Assembly: GCF_036250695.1 (NCBI RefSeq)
Contig: NZ_CP109428.1
Location: 372,001 to 436,000 of the forward strand
DNA: 64,000 nucleotides
DNA from: Streptomyces sp. NBC_01497
GTDB lineage: Bacteria; Actinomycetota; Actinomycetes; Streptomycetales; Streptomycetaceae
Reading direction: 5' to 3'
Shown: positions 37,294-46,833 of the stretch, in pieces
How the letters are laid out: every line of letters begins with the position of its first letter
How positions within the stretch are numbered: the stretch's first letter is position 1
The notes under the pieces: generated by a model
Databases searched by the model: none
What the model saw: the letters and a program-made list of their open reading frames with translations, nothing else
Told to the model about the DNA's origin: nothing
Program-made: the position numbers and the translations under genes

Positions 37294-37842
37294 AGCCCTG
37301 GAGCCGGGACAGCCGACGTCTATCCGTCGGGTTGCCGACCACGTCGATGCGCGTTCTACTGAAAGTGAACTCGAGATGATGCTGTCACGGTACAGGAGAA
37401 GCGGCCGAGGGCCCGCGCTCGGAGCGGCGTTCTTGGGTTTTGCGGTGGAGTCTCCGAAAGGCTATTCCGTGTAAGTGAAGTTGAGAGCTGCGACCTAACG
37501 GGGCGAGCATGCGGGACTTCAGGCGGCCTGTACGGCCTTCAGGTCAATTATAGACTTTTTCCCCTCCAGATTCGGTCCAGCTTCAGCCTCTCCCGCAATA
37601 CGAGCGGATGCGGGCGTCAGCGGCCCGGCGCACGTCGAGTACAGCGGCACTTTAAAGGACCTTGTGGTCCCGTCCTTCATGCTGCTAGCTTGTTAAGGCG
37701 GCCGCTTTCCTGGTCGTCTCGGCCGCCGTCGGCCTGTACCCGTCGGCGGCCAGCTACAACTCTCAACACCCTCACCCCTCCGCATCAACGAGGGAGTGAT
37801 TAACCCCCATTCCAATAAACGCAGTAGGGAAAGGAAACCAGC
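37294..37842. other. Intergenic, about 550 bp
   Basis: No complete gene. Around 37689-37799 a frame reads AAAFLVVSAAVGLYPSAAS like the end of a signal peptide, but it lacks a start codon. The right end carries the AGGAAA ribosome site of the next gene. Confidence 0.5.
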
Positions 37843-38382
37843 ATGCCTTTCATCCGCGTCACACACCCCGCCGGCGCCCTCACAGCCGGGCAGAAGAAAG
37901 AGCTCGCATCAACGCTCGCGTACGAGGTCATGGCTCAGGAGCTCGATCCCGTGACGGATGACAGCCTGTCCATGGCTCCCGTATTTTTCCAGGAGATTGA
38001 CCCGGAGAACTACTTTCCGGGCGGAAAGCCCATGTCGGAAAACTTCGGAAAGACCCGATGGATTGTAGAAGTAGTTGTCGCAGCGGCCTTCTTCAACCAG
38101 TCCAGGCGTGACGCGCTCCAGGATACGGTCGGCAAGGCGTTCGTCAAGCTCTTCGGCGATGACGGGTCTGAGATTGTCCGCGGAAAGCTGCGGATTAGTC
38201 CCGCCTATTTGTTGCAGCTGCACACGGTGATCGTTGAGATCCCTGAGGGGAACTGGGGATCGGGCGGTCGCACAATCGAGATTGACGAAATCGGCGAGAT
38301 TCTCGGCTCCTACGAGGGGCAGGAGCGGCTTCAGGAAGCCCGTGAGAACTCGGCCAAGCTGAAGGCTGCCCGCGTCTCCTGA
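37843..38382 (+). CDS. Tautomerase-family protein
   Basis: 179 aa. The start Met-Pro-Phe-Ile-Arg-Val places Pro directly after Met, as in 4-oxalocrotonate-tautomerase-fold enzymes where the exposed Pro is the catalytic base. The first 75 residues (TAGQKKELASTLAYEVMAQEL, VFFQEIDPENYFPGG) and a second similar half (QSRRDALQDTVGKAFVKLFG, HTVIVEIPEGNWGSGG) suggest two fused tautomerase modules. Substrate unknown. Monocistronic with AGGAAACC upstream. Confidence 0.78.
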   Translation: MPFIRVTHPAGALTAGQKKELASTLAYEVMAQELDPVTDDSLSMAPVFFQEIDPENYFPGGKPMSENFGKTRWIVEVVVAAAFFNQSRRDALQDTVGKAFVKLFGDDGSEIVRGKLRISPAYLLQLHTVIVEIPEGNWGSGGRTIEIDEIGEILGSYEGQERLQEARENSAKLKAARVS

Positions 38383-38724
38383 CGTCCGCCCGTTATTCGC
38401 AGGCGAGCTCTCTCCATGCGTTTGAATCCTGCCCAAAGTAAGTTTCTGCCTCCAGGTGATGCCCTAATCGATCACTGAAACGTTTCTTCAACGAGCGCTA
38501 CGGACTAGGCCGATACTGCGGCAAGGGCTGGCAGGCTGGCATGGCAGGAGCTGTGCCGTACTCAACGTGATAGAGGTAGCTGTTGTCGGCGTTGGTCGAC
38601 CTCTGCGTCACCAGCGGTTCAAGAGTGCAGCCTGTGCCATATAAATTGTGGCGCAGGCTGCAAGTGGCTTGGTTTGTACGTTCGGGAGTCGTCCGATTCA
38701 GGTAGCTATTGGAACGCGACTGTC
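38383..38724. other. Intergenic, about 340 bp
   Basis: No gene recognised. Confidence 0.5.
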
Positions 38725-38812
38725 GGATGACGCCTGGGCCTCCTCAGCCTGGCCGCCGCCCTCTGCTACAGACGGCTCGTCTGCCTGGTCACTTGGGACA
38801 CGCGCTTTAGTG
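38725..38812 (+). pseudogene. IS5 transposase C-terminal scrap
   Basis: GLLSLAAALCYRRLVCLVT followed by GGGACACGCGCTTTAG matches the C-terminus and right end of IS5 elements such as the one at 23981 (LGLAAALCCYKRLIRLTT then GGACACTGTC). Only the last about 25 codons remain. Confidence 0.6.
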
Positions 38813-39359
38813 GCGGCTCTTATGGATCTGCTGCATCATCACGGGGCTGCCCTGGGCCTGGGCGCGACTCATGTTGGTGTCCGAGGAAGTCCCCCATCCC
38901 GTGATCGGTGATCTATGCCCGTTAGTCCTGGATCGAACCATTGAACATGGGCGAGCCCTTAATCCAGCGTTTGAGGTTCACCACTACGCCCCTCGGAATT
39001 TCGCAGTTGTACTCGCTGCCGGTGTCCTGGTGAATTTCTGCCCAGCACAAGGCGTCCGCCGTTCCTGGTGTCGCGATCTTTACATCGAGGTCGTAAGGCT
39101 GGCCCCACTCACCAACTGAAACGACGACACACCGTTGCGGGTCCAGCCCTGGGGAGCGGTGAGTATGTCGGCGATCTGGTCTGTAGCGTCGATGAGTGAG
39201 AGATCGATCCCGTTCTCGACCTCCACTCTGTAGCGCAAGACCTTCGTACCGTGACCGACTTTCCAGCCGCTGGCCTGTGCGGTGGAGAAAGTACCCCGGC
39301 CTGTCGCGAGGACTTCGGTCGCGGCGGACGGGGGTGACGGAGGCGTCGGCTTGGAGGTA

Positions 39360-40344
39360 GGTCTTTCGAGTTGGTGGGTGATTGCGCGTGTGGTGTTCTC
39401 GCTGGTGGGTGGCGTGATCCGGATGTGGTGATCGTGGTCAGTCGGACGGTTCTCGCGCATCAGGCGTTCGTGGGGGTCTCTCGGGGGCATCTCGCCTCGG
39501 TGGTTGAGGAGTTGCCTGGCCCGTGGCAGACCGTGGTCGAGGGGCGTCGTTATGAGGCTCGCGGCGGGGCCAGGTAGCGCGAGGCAGGAGCGGGTGTCCG
39601 GCATCGGCTGGTGTTCGTCGACCGGCTCGTGGCCAGGCTGATTCACTGGCGGCACGACGTGCCGCAGGCGGCGTTGGGGCTGCTGTTCGGCGTCGACCGC
39701 TCCACCATCACCCGTGCGATCGGCGAGATACGAGGCTGGCTCGCCGAGCGGGGATGCGCGGTCCCAGACCGGCCCGGCCTGCGGCTGCGGCTGCGGCTGC
39801 GGATCCTGGCGGATGTGTTCGCCTACGCCCAGGCCGAAGGCGTCCAACTCCGGTTGGACGCCACCGAAGTCCAGGTTCGCCGGCCCCCGGCGGCGGCAGG
39901 CGGGCGTTCGTCTCAGGCAAGAAGAAACAGAACACGATGAAGGCCACCGCCGTCGCCGGCCATCAGGGCCGCACGCCCTGGACCGATGCCCTGCGACCAG
40001 GGCGAACGCCTGACACTACCGCCGCACGCAACGAAAGCATCCCTCCCTGCCTCCACCACTTTCGCGACGCGGAAGTCCTCTTGGACGACCGCCGCCCCGG
40101 ACTCCGTCACAATCATCCGGGCCAAGCGGTGACCCCGCCCCGGAAGGCAAACAAGATCAGTCCGCCCGAGGTCCCCGACGCCCGCCCACAACCGCGACAC
40201 CAGCACCCCTCGAAGCGCATCACCGTCGAACACGCCCCCGCCGATCACAAACGCTGGAAGCAACCGATCCACCAGACCCACCGACGAGAAAACCCGCCCG
40301 CCACCTACCGGGCCAACGCCGGCCCCGACTCCAACCGCAACACC
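39360..40344 (+). mobile_element. DDE_Tnp_4-type IS, copy 2 (985 bp)
   Basis: Same terminal sequences as copy 1 (GGTCTTTCGAGTTGG left, CCAACCGCAACACC right), opposite orientation, with 4 rather than 15 hexanucleotide units. Transposase segments MFVDRLVARLIHWRHDV, DRSTITRAIGEIRGW, RLDATEVQVRR and later GKKKQNTMKAT are present with the same frameshift as copy 1. It lies inside the DUF3152 gene. Confidence 0.85.
39779..39802. repeat. (CTGCGG)4 hexanucleotide repeat
   Basis: Four units encoding Leu-Arg repeats at the same place where copy 1 has 15 units (6208-6297). Confidence 0.95.
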
Positions 40345-40929
40345 ACCGACTGACACAAACCCCCAGGTCAGAGACCCACGCCTCCAACACAATCACGCAC
40401 CGGCTCGTAAGCGTCGAAGGGGCAGTGTGGGGAACCCTGATCTGTGCCGTTGCCGTCGGCGGATGCGGCGCACTGCCCGGCATCTCACCGGGCTCGCCGC
40501 CCGGGAGGAAGGCCGTGGAACCGAGCACGCCGGTGATTACCAGGGCACCGAGCAACAAACCCATGTGCCGACGGACCGGGCGGCCGCGCCGGTGTAAAGT
40601 CCGCAGGTGAGGGGCATGGCCTTGTAGCGTTACGCGGGTAGCGGCGGGAGGGGCGGGTTGTCGCTGCCGAGCGGAGCACATAGCAGGGCAGGCGGCCTGT
40701 AATACGTAATGGACATTAGCCCAATGTGTCACGAAATGATAACTCGTCGCTTCGCGCCAGGGCCCATCGTTGCGGACCGGATCGCTGGGCCTCTCACCCG
40801 GTCACGGCTTCCGAGACGCTCAGGCACGTCAGCCAGGACCTAGGTATCCCTCTAGAGTCCCGCCCTTCAAGGGGCTCGAAGGCCGGCCCCCTGGACCGTA
40901 TACAGGTTTGGCTCACGCATACTGTCGAC

Positions 40930-41620
40930 ATGCCTCGAGTCCTACTCGTCGAAGACCACCCCGCTGTCCGCATGAGCGGGCAACCGGCATTGCGCCGCCA
41001 AGGCTCACCACGTCCTTGCCGCAGGAACGGGTGACCAGGCAATGGAACAGCTGCAACCCCCCACGCCGACGCCGTCGTGTTCGGCCCCATGCATGCCTCA
41101 TGCGTCCGGCCTCGACTTGTGCTGTCGAATACAGCATCACGACGATGTACGGATCACCATGGTGACTGCAAAAGATGAAGGCACCGACGTCGGCAAGGAG
41201 CTGGAGGCAAGCGCCGACGACTACGTGTTCAAACCTACGCGTGCCTGGGCGCTCGATGCACGGAAACGGGCGATCCTGCGCACACAGGACCGGAAGGTCT
41301 CCGATGCCGCCTGCCCCAGGGCAGAGCCCCACGCGGAACTATCCATAGAGCGGGCCCGACGCAGAGTGACCCACCCAGGTGGACGGGCCACAGTGACCTC
41401 CTCCGAGCTTCGGCTACTGCAAACCCTGTTGGCCTCGCCCCGCCTGGTGTTCAGCCACCTGCAGCCACTGGAAGCCGTCGGCAAGCACAGCCGCCACGGC
41501 GACGTGCGGCTGACGGGCGCCTCCGCCAATCGATTCCGGAGCAAGCTGAGCGGGCTGGGCGAGGGCCTGCAGTGCATCCAGACCCTACGCGGCACCGGTT
41601 ACCGCTTCTGTTCCCTGTGA
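40930..41620 (+). pseudogene. CseB-like response regulator, receiver domain broken
   Basis: Starts MPRVLLVEDHPAVR, a typical receiver beginning. Then AHHVLAAGTGDQAMEQL is in a second frame, ADAVVFGPMHAS in a third, and LDLCCRIQHHDDVRITMVTAKDEG, ASADDYVFKP in the frame that continues. The phospho-acceptor region reads VVFGPM instead of VxLDLM, so the Asp is gone. The C-terminal winged helix (VTSSELRLLQTLLASPRLVFS, LSGLGEGLQCIQTLRGTGYRF) is intact to the TGA, which overlaps the kinase start. This is probably an inactive or phosphorylation-blind regulator. Confidence 0.78.
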
Positions 41621-43239
41621 GCGCCGCGAGAGCAGTACGGGCTCAGGAAGCCGTACGAGAACACAAGGCCGAGGTGGCTGCAGAGATGCGCGGGGCTGGC
41701 GCAGCGGGCCGGGGTCCCGGGCCGATTCGCCTCTTCCGGAAACTCCTGGCGAAGACCCCGCTTCCGCTGCGAGGCCTGCGCGCCCGCCTCGTCACGGCCT
41801 TCGCCTTGATTGCCGTGATCAGCGCCCTGAGCACCGGGACCCTCGCCTTCCGGGAGGCGCGTACGGGAGTACTCCAGGAGAGCCAGGACACCGTCATCCA
41901 ACGGTTCAGGACCAGCGTCGACACCGCCGCCGGAGGCCTCCCCGTGACACCGAGTCGGGCGCAGTTGCAGAATGCAGTGGGCGAAGTAGTCAGCACCAAC
42001 CAGGCACAGAGCTGGCAGGTGCTGGCCACGTACGGCAACCTCCGCGCGAGCAACGCGCCGAACAACGTCTTCGGCCTGCTGGGCGCGGATCTGCGCCGGT
42101 CCGTGCGGACTAAACGCGCCGCCGTGTTCCAGCGAGTGAACGCTGACGGGCGTCCTTACCTTGTTGTTGGTCTGCCGGTCACGTCCAACGGGGGTGAGGG
42201 CAAAGAGGCCGAACTTTCCGGCGTCGTAATGTATCTGGTGGTTCCTCAGAACACCGAACAGGCCTACGTCAAGTCGATGGTCAATGCCATCAGGCACGCC
42301 ACCTTGGTGGCGCTGTGCCTTGCCGTCCTCATGGCGTTGCTCGCCGCAAGCGCAGTACTCCGTCCGGTACGGGCACTGCGCCAGGCCACTCGCCGGATGG
42401 CCGAGGGACACCTCGACGTCCGCTTGGCCGTCAACGGATCCGATGAACTAGCCGACCTGTCACGTTCGTTCAATGACACCGCGGCCGCACTGGAGCGGTC
42501 CGTAGCCGAACTACGCCGCCTGGAAGCCCAGGCACGCCGCTTCGTCGCAGACGTCTCCCACGAACTGCGGACGCCGCTTGCCGCGATGACCGCAGTCACC
42601 GAAATCCTGGACGAGGGTGCCTTGCGTCTCGACCCGGAGACCAGCGAAGTTCTGCGGCTCATCAGCGAGGAAACCAACCGGCTGGGGAGTCTGGTGAATG
42701 ACTTGATGGAGATCTCCCGCTTCGACGCCGGCGTGGCGGAACTACACCTGGATGAGATTGACTTGGCTGAATCCATACAGCGCACCCTCGCCTCTCGTGG
42801 CTGGCAGAGCCGGGTTGATACCCGCCTGACGGCTCCAGACGCGCTTAGAGCACGCGTGGATCCGCGTCGAATCGACGTGGTGGTGGCTAACCTCGTCGGC
42901 AACGCTCTGCGGCACGGCGCGCCGCCAGTGCGGCTGGCCGTGAGTATGCGAGAGGAGCCGCCGGGTTTCGCATGGGCCGTCATTGAAGTGACCGACCGAG
43001 GATCAGGCATCACCGAAGAGGCAATGCCGCACATTTTCGAACGCTTCTACAAGGCGAATACGACACGGGGCAGGAGCGAGAGCAGCGGACTGGGCCTGGC
43101 CATCACCGCGGAGAATGTGTACTTGCACGGAGGACGCATCAGCGCGGCGAACCTGACTGCGGGCGGCGCGGCCTTCACGGTCGAACTCCCACTCATACGC
43201 GAGGGGACCTCCGACAACGCTGCCACGGACGCCTGGTGA
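41617..43239 (+). CDS. Two-component sensor histidine kinase (CseC-like)
   Basis: 540 aa from GTG 41617, overlapping the response-regulator stop (GTGA). A membrane helix near residues 55-75 (RLVTAFALIAVISALSTGTL), an extracellular sensor of about 170 residues, and a second helix (ALCLAVLMALLAASAVL) are followed by HAMP, then the H box FVADVSHELRTPLAAM, N box NLVGNALRHG, G1 VTDRGSGIT, G2 SSGLGLAI. All catalytic motifs are intact. The arrangement with a regulator upstream and lipoprotein downstream resembles cell-envelope stress systems. Its cognate regulator is damaged. Confidence 0.9.
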   Translation: MSAARAVRAQEAVREHKAEVAAEMRGAGAAGRGPGPIRLFRKLLAKTPLPLRGLRARLVTAFALIAVISALSTGTLAFREARTGVLQESQDTVIQRFRTSVDTAAGGLPVTPSRAQLQNAVGEVVSTNQAQSWQVLATYGNLRASNAPNNVFGLLGADLRRSVRTKRAAVFQRVNADGRPYLVVGLPVTSNGGEGKEAELSGVVMYLVVPQNTEQAYVKSMVNAIRHATLVALCLAVLMALLAASAVLRPVRALRQATRRMAEGHLDVRLAVNGSDELADLSRSFNDTAAALERSVAELRRLEAQARRFVADVSHELRTPLAAMTAVTEILDEGALRLDPETSEVLRLISEETNRLGSLVNDLMEISRFDAGVAELHLDEIDLAESIQRTLASRGWQSRVDTRLTAPDALRARVDPRRIDVVVANLVGNALRHGAPPVRLAVSMREEPPGFAWAVIEVTDRGSGITEEAMPHIFERFYKANTTRGRSESSGLGLAITAENVYLHGGRISAANLTAGGAAFTVELPLIREGTSDNAATDAW

Positions 43240-43829
43240 AGGGCTCGCGCCTGGTAGCGCTCCTGGTGGGCCTCACCATCACGCTCATGCTGGGGGCGTG
43301 CGGGGTATCCCCGTCCGGCGTTATCGAAGCCGGCGCCCCCGCGAGCGGCATTGTATCGCCCCCTGCGCTCCTTCCGGCACCGACCAGCATCTCCCTTTAC
43401 TTTTTGCATGACGGCGAGCCAGCACCGTACACACGCGAGTTCAACGGTGACGTCGCCCTGCGCACTATCCTGGGCATGCTGTTCGACGGGCCGATCGCGA
43501 ACGAGGCCGAAACGGCCACCACGCAATTGCCCCACTTGGCGGTTGGGCCAGAGGTCAGGATCGGCAGCGACAAGACCATCATCATCCATCTTGGCGAAGG
43601 AACACCTCCCCTCAGCCACCTCGCCATGCGGCAGCTGCAGTGCACAGTGGCGGACGTACCCAGGGCGGAGCAATCCCGGTCGCCGGTAGTCACGGGTAAC
43701 GCTGCGACCGCAAAGGGCAGCCCAACACGTGGTCCGTCCGACGCCGCGCGTGTGACGATCCAAGTTCTCGGTGACGGATGGAAATCGACGCAGGCGGGGG
43801 GATCGTGCCCGAGGCCACTCCGACCGTAG
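43236..43829 (+). CDS. Lipoprotein with GerMN-like domain
   Basis: 197 aa from GTG 43236, overlapping the kinase stop by four bases. Signal peptide ending in the lipobox LGAC (Cys about residue 22). Then SISLYFLHDGEPAPYTREF, ILGMLFDGPIANEAETATTQLP resemble the GerMN/LpqB-type domain. Translational coupling to the kinase suggests it modulates the sensor at the outer membrane face, as CseA does for its system; that is inference. The last 25 residues look unusual and may follow a frameshift. Confidence 0.78.
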   Translation: MKGSRLVALLVGLTITLMLGACGVSPSGVIEAGAPASGIVSPPALLPAPTSISLYFLHDGEPAPYTREFNGDVALRTILGMLFDGPIANEAETATTQLPHLAVGPEVRIGSDKTIIIHLGEGTPPLSHLAMRQLQCTVADVPRAEQSRSPVVTGNAATAKGSPTRGPSDAARVTIQVLGDGWKSTQAGGSCPRPLRP

Positions 43830-44137
43830 TCACCACGAGCCGACTGGCACGAGGTCTCGAGACCTGAGCAAGGATGTCTCAATGCTCCGCTAGCACTTCT
43901 CGTTTTGCTTGATAGTCAATGCGACGTAACAATTGACTGGCTTGGCTGACCCTGACGAGTTCGGACGCGTGGGGGGATAGCCTCATCCAGACCACGCGCA
44001 ATTTACCCGTCGCCGAGCAGAGCGGAGCAACGGCCTCCTGTTCACCCCACTGGTTGGAGATCAGGGAGGAGACAGGGGCGCTCATAGCCGACTGGCAGCA
44101 GGGCGCCGTAGGCCCTGCCGCGGTCTCGACCCGACAC
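43830..44137. other. Intergenic, about 310 bp
   Basis: No gene recognised up to the IS end. Confidence 0.5.
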
Positions 44138-45028
44138 TGAGCCTTTTCCAACCTGCCTCAGCAGTCTGCCGGTTGGGCTGACAACAGGGTGAAGCCCCTG
44201 GTAGATGGGTTTTCGTCCAAGAGAACCGTCTCCACCAGAGGCTTCGCATGCTTGTCTACCCGCCGGGCGTCAACGTGTCCAGCTCCACCCTGCGCTTCCT
44301 CGCGCAACAACTGCGACGGCACCGCCGTGCGATCGGGTCCAGATGGCGGCGGCTGAGCGCGGGTCGCCAAGCCCTTCTCGCACTCGCCCACCTGCGCGTG
44401 GGACACACCTACGCCCAGCTCGCTGCCGGATTCCGCGTCGGGACCACGACCGCCTACCGCTACGTTGCCGAGGCCGTCGACCTCCTGGCCGACCCCGCGC
44501 CCACCCTGGCCGACGCCGCCCGCACCGCGTCGATGAAAGCCTTCGTCCTACTGGACGGCACCCTGCTGCCGATCGACCGCATCGCGGCGGACCGCCCCTA
44601 CTACTCCGGCAAACACAAGAAACACGGCATGAACGTCCAGGTCCTCACCCATCCCTTCGGCCGACCCCTGCGGGTCTCGCCGACCCTGCCGGGCGCCCTC
44701 CACGACGTCCACGCGGCCCGGGAACACGGCATCATCGACGCCCCCGCCCAAGCCGACACCCCCTGCTGGGCGGACAAAGGCTACCCAGGAGCCGCCGGCA
44801 CCGTCCGCATCCCGTACTGGGGGCGACGGGACAACCTTTCAGCAGGTCAACAGGCAGCGAACCGCTCTCACGCCAAGATTCGCGCACTCGTCGAACACGC
44901 CATGGCCACCCTCAAGTCGTGGCGGCTCCTCCGCAAGCTGCGGTGCTCCACCACCCGGATCACCGCCTTCGTGCAAGCCGTCCTCACCCTGCATCTGGCC
45001 AGCTCAGAGCGATGATGGAAAAGGCTCA
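44138..45028 (+). mobile_element. IS5-type element (891 bp), intact
   Basis: The ends TGAGCCTTTTCCAACC and the complement of GGATGGAAAAGGCTCA-like sequence share TGAGCCTTTTCCA as an inverted repeat. CACTG directly flanks AGCC...GGCT on both sides, which may be the target duplication or part of the repeat. One intact transposase gene. A decayed relative lies at 33582-34464. Confidence 0.85.
44248..45015 (+). CDS. IS5-family transposase, intact single frame
   Basis: 255 aa. HTH region VGHTYAQLAAGFRVGTTTAYRYVAEAV, then AFVLLDGTLLPIDRIAAD with the first catalytic Asp, YYSGKHKKHGMNVQVL, PCWADKGYPGAAGTVRIPYW with the second Asp, and SHAKIRALVEHAMATLKSW with the final Glu. All three acidic positions are present. 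Start ATG MLVYPPGVNVSS is the usual family start. Confidence 0.92.
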   Translation: MLVYPPGVNVSSSTLRFLAQQLRRHRRAIGSRWRRLSAGRQALLALAHLRVGHTYAQLAAGFRVGTTTAYRYVAEAVDLLADPAPTLADAARTASMKAFVLLDGTLLPIDRIAADRPYYSGKHKKHGMNVQVLTHPFGRPLRVSPTLPGALHDVHAAREHGIIDAPAQADTPCWADKGYPGAAGTVRIPYWGRRDNLSAGQQAANRSHAKIRALVEHAMATLKSWRLLRKLRCSTTRITAFVQAVLTLHLASSER

Positions 45029-46015
45029 CTGGTAGTAGGGCAATTGAATTCCCCCTCAGCGTCCGAGAGCCGGGTGTGATGACGAGTCGCACCCCAATTT
45101 CTCGAACACAAGGTTGAACCGAAGGTCATGCATGTATGAACCCGAGGCTTCTGGAGTGGCCTGGCGCCGACAGCGACGCTCCGGCCTGGGTCCTGGGTCC
45201 TGGGCTCGGGCGTGAGCAAGGTCCGGCCACGCCCCCAGCGGGCCCGGCCAGCTGCCTGACCCGCCTGCCACCGACTGCTTGTGCGCCTCTCTCTGATGGG
45301 AGAAATGCGTTTGGCACACTGACCCTGATGAGAACGGGGCAACATACTTCGGAGGTCACCTTGTTGCTCTGGCCAAGAGTCTGCCGTCGCGTCGCCTCTG
45401 CCGGCCGTAACGTCGTGCTGTACACCCACCGCGACACTCTGGCCTGCGACCTGCAGGCCGGTCTGCCGGCTGTGCCCGGCGTCGAGGTCGACCTACTACT
45501 ACCCCACCGGTGAAGGACTCAGCATCGGCGATACTGGCGACGTTTTCCCCCGGACGACGGCCGAAGACATGCCGGCTTGGCATGCGTTGGCTGGCGCGGC
45601 GCCCTCGCAACCACCACCGTCCTCGTCTGCCACACTGCCCTCGCGGGACTCCTCTTTGCCGGGCCCTGAAAGCGCGGTCGGGACCATCAAGTGGGCTCCT
45701 GTTCAACTGGCCAGATAGCCACGGCAATGGCTTCGTCACCCTCGTCGGTGGCCAGCTCACACCTACGCCGCCCACCGGACTGGACATCGAACTCGTGCCT
45801 GCATCAGCCCCAACCGCATGACGTCAGTGCCTGTGCTGTTTTCACCCTCGACAGGCAATGCTGAAGAGAGCCATTGTGACGAAGCACAAACGCAAACCCC
45901 CCGGGCAGCTCACCCATGCGCTGCCCACGCGCCGCCGCCGACGTTTAGTCTGGTGCGAGCGGAACGCGGGCGCTACGCCCGGGGCGGCAGGGACCGAAGG
46001 GGCGGCGAGCGCGGC
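45029..46015. other. Unresolved stretch, about 990 bp
   Basis: No gene called. A broken coding region may run from about 45360 to 45820: RRVASAGRNVVLYTHRDTLACDLQAGLPAVPGVEVDL, then YYYPTGEGLSIGDTGDVFP in the next frame, then LFNWPDSHGNGFVTLVGGQLTPTPPTGLDIELVPAS. It reads like one decayed protein in three frames, of no family known to me. Confidence 0.35.
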
Positions 46016-46195
46016 ATGTACGGGTGGTTCTGGCGGCATCTGCCGGGCAACACGTGGGTGCGTGCGGCCCTCTCGATCGTTCTCGCACTGATCGTCGTGT
46101 ATCTGCTGTTCCAGTACGTCTTCCCGTGGGCGGAGCCGCTGTTGCCCTTCAACGACGTCACGGTCGACGGCGGATCGGGAGGTGCGGCCGGATGA
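46016..46195 (+). CDS. Small single-span membrane protein upstream of pabA
   Basis: 59 aa from ATG 46016 (MYGWFWRHLPGNTWVR). One membrane helix (AALSIVLALIVVYLLFQYVF) and a short acidic tail ending GGSGGAAG. The TGA overlaps the pabA start (ATGA). Small membrane proteins of this kind sit before pabA and sortase genes in Streptomyces; role unknown. Confidence 0.8.
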   Translation: MYGWFWRHLPGNTWVRAALSIVLALIVVYLLFQYVFPWAEPLLPFNDVTVDGGSGGAAG

Positions 46196-46833
46196 GCGCG
46201 CGCATTCTTGTCGTCGACAACTACGACAGCTTCGTCTTCAACCTCGTCCAGTACCTCTACCAGCTGGGTGCCGAGTGCGAGGTGCTGCGCAACGACGAGG
46301 TGACGACGGCCCACGCGCAGGACGGCTTCGACGGCGTCCTGCTCTCACCGGGCCCCGGCACCCCCGAACAGGCGGGCGTCTGCGTCGAGATGGTGCACCA
46401 CTGCGCGGCGACGGGCGTGCCCGTCTTCGGCGTCTGCCTCGGCATGCAGTCGATGGCCGTCGCGTACGGCGGTGTCGTCGACCGCGCCCCCGAACTGCTG
46501 CACGGCAAGACCTCGCCGGTCCAGCACGGCGGGCAGGGCGTGTTCGCGGGGCTGCCGTCACCGTTCACGGCGACGCGGTACCACTCGCTCGCCGCCGAAC
46601 CCACGACGGTCCCACCGGAGCTGGAGGTCACCGCCACCACGGCCGACGGCATCGTGATGGGGCTGCGGCACCGCGAACTTCCCGTCGAGGGCGTGCAGTT
46701 CCACCCGGAGTCGGTGCTCACGGAACACGGCCACCTGATGCTCGCCAACTGGCTGGCCCAGTGCGGTGACCCGGAGGCGGTGGCCCGGTCGGCGGGGCTG
46801 GCGCCGGTGGTGGGGAAGGCTGTCGTCGCGTGA
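46192..46833 (+). CDS. pabA: Aminodeoxychorismate/anthranilate synthase glutamine amidotransferase
   Basis: 213 aa, normal length for PabA/TrpG. Class I amidotransferase triad: Cys82 in GVCLGMQS, His171 and Glu173 in FHPES; oxyanion motif SPGPGTP near residue 52. It supplies ammonia from glutamine to the chorismate-processing partner, which is not in this window. The start overlaps the preceding gene and the stop overlaps the sortase start (GTGA), so all three are coupled. PabA versus TrpG cannot be settled by sequence alone; position beside sortase and pknB favours the core-locus pabA. Confidence 0.9.
   Translation: MSARILVVDNYDSFVFNLVQYLYQLGAECEVLRNDEVTTAHAQDGFDGVLLSPGPGTPEQAGVCVEMVHHCAATGVPVFGVCLGMQSMAVAYGGVVDRAPELLHGKTSPVQHGGQGVFAGLPSPFTATRYHSLAAEPTTVPPELEVTATTADGIVMGLRHRELPVEGVQFHPESVLTEHGHLMLANWLAQCGDPEAVARSAGLAPVVGKAVVA

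Larger units (their letters stand above)
38922..40564 (-). pseudogene. DUF3152 protein gene split by an IS
   Basis: N-terminal part (40564 down to 40345): RRHMGLLLGALVITGVLGSTAFLPGG, a membrane anchor, then a Pro/Ala-rich linker. C-terminal part (39359 down to 38922): GRGTFSTAQASGW, LRYRVEVENGIDLSL, APQGWTRNGVSSFQLV, then after a frameshift YDLDVKIATPGTADALCWAEI, YNCEIPRGVVVNLKRWIKGSPMF and a stop. This order fits DUF3152, a secreted or anchored zincin-like domain; the HExxH-containing end is absent. The IS at 39360-40344 interrupts it, and the frameshift and truncation are further lesions. Confidence 0.75.

Noticed and set aside
37689..37799. Possible second small secreted peptide (AAAFLVVSAAVGLYPSAAS...)
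   Set aside because: A stop lies just upstream and no start codon or ribosome site precedes the hydrophobic stretch.
45136..45821. Possible gene(s) downstream of the IS at 44138
   Set aside because: Sequence looks protein-like in three successive frames, but no family is recognised and no single frame is supported.
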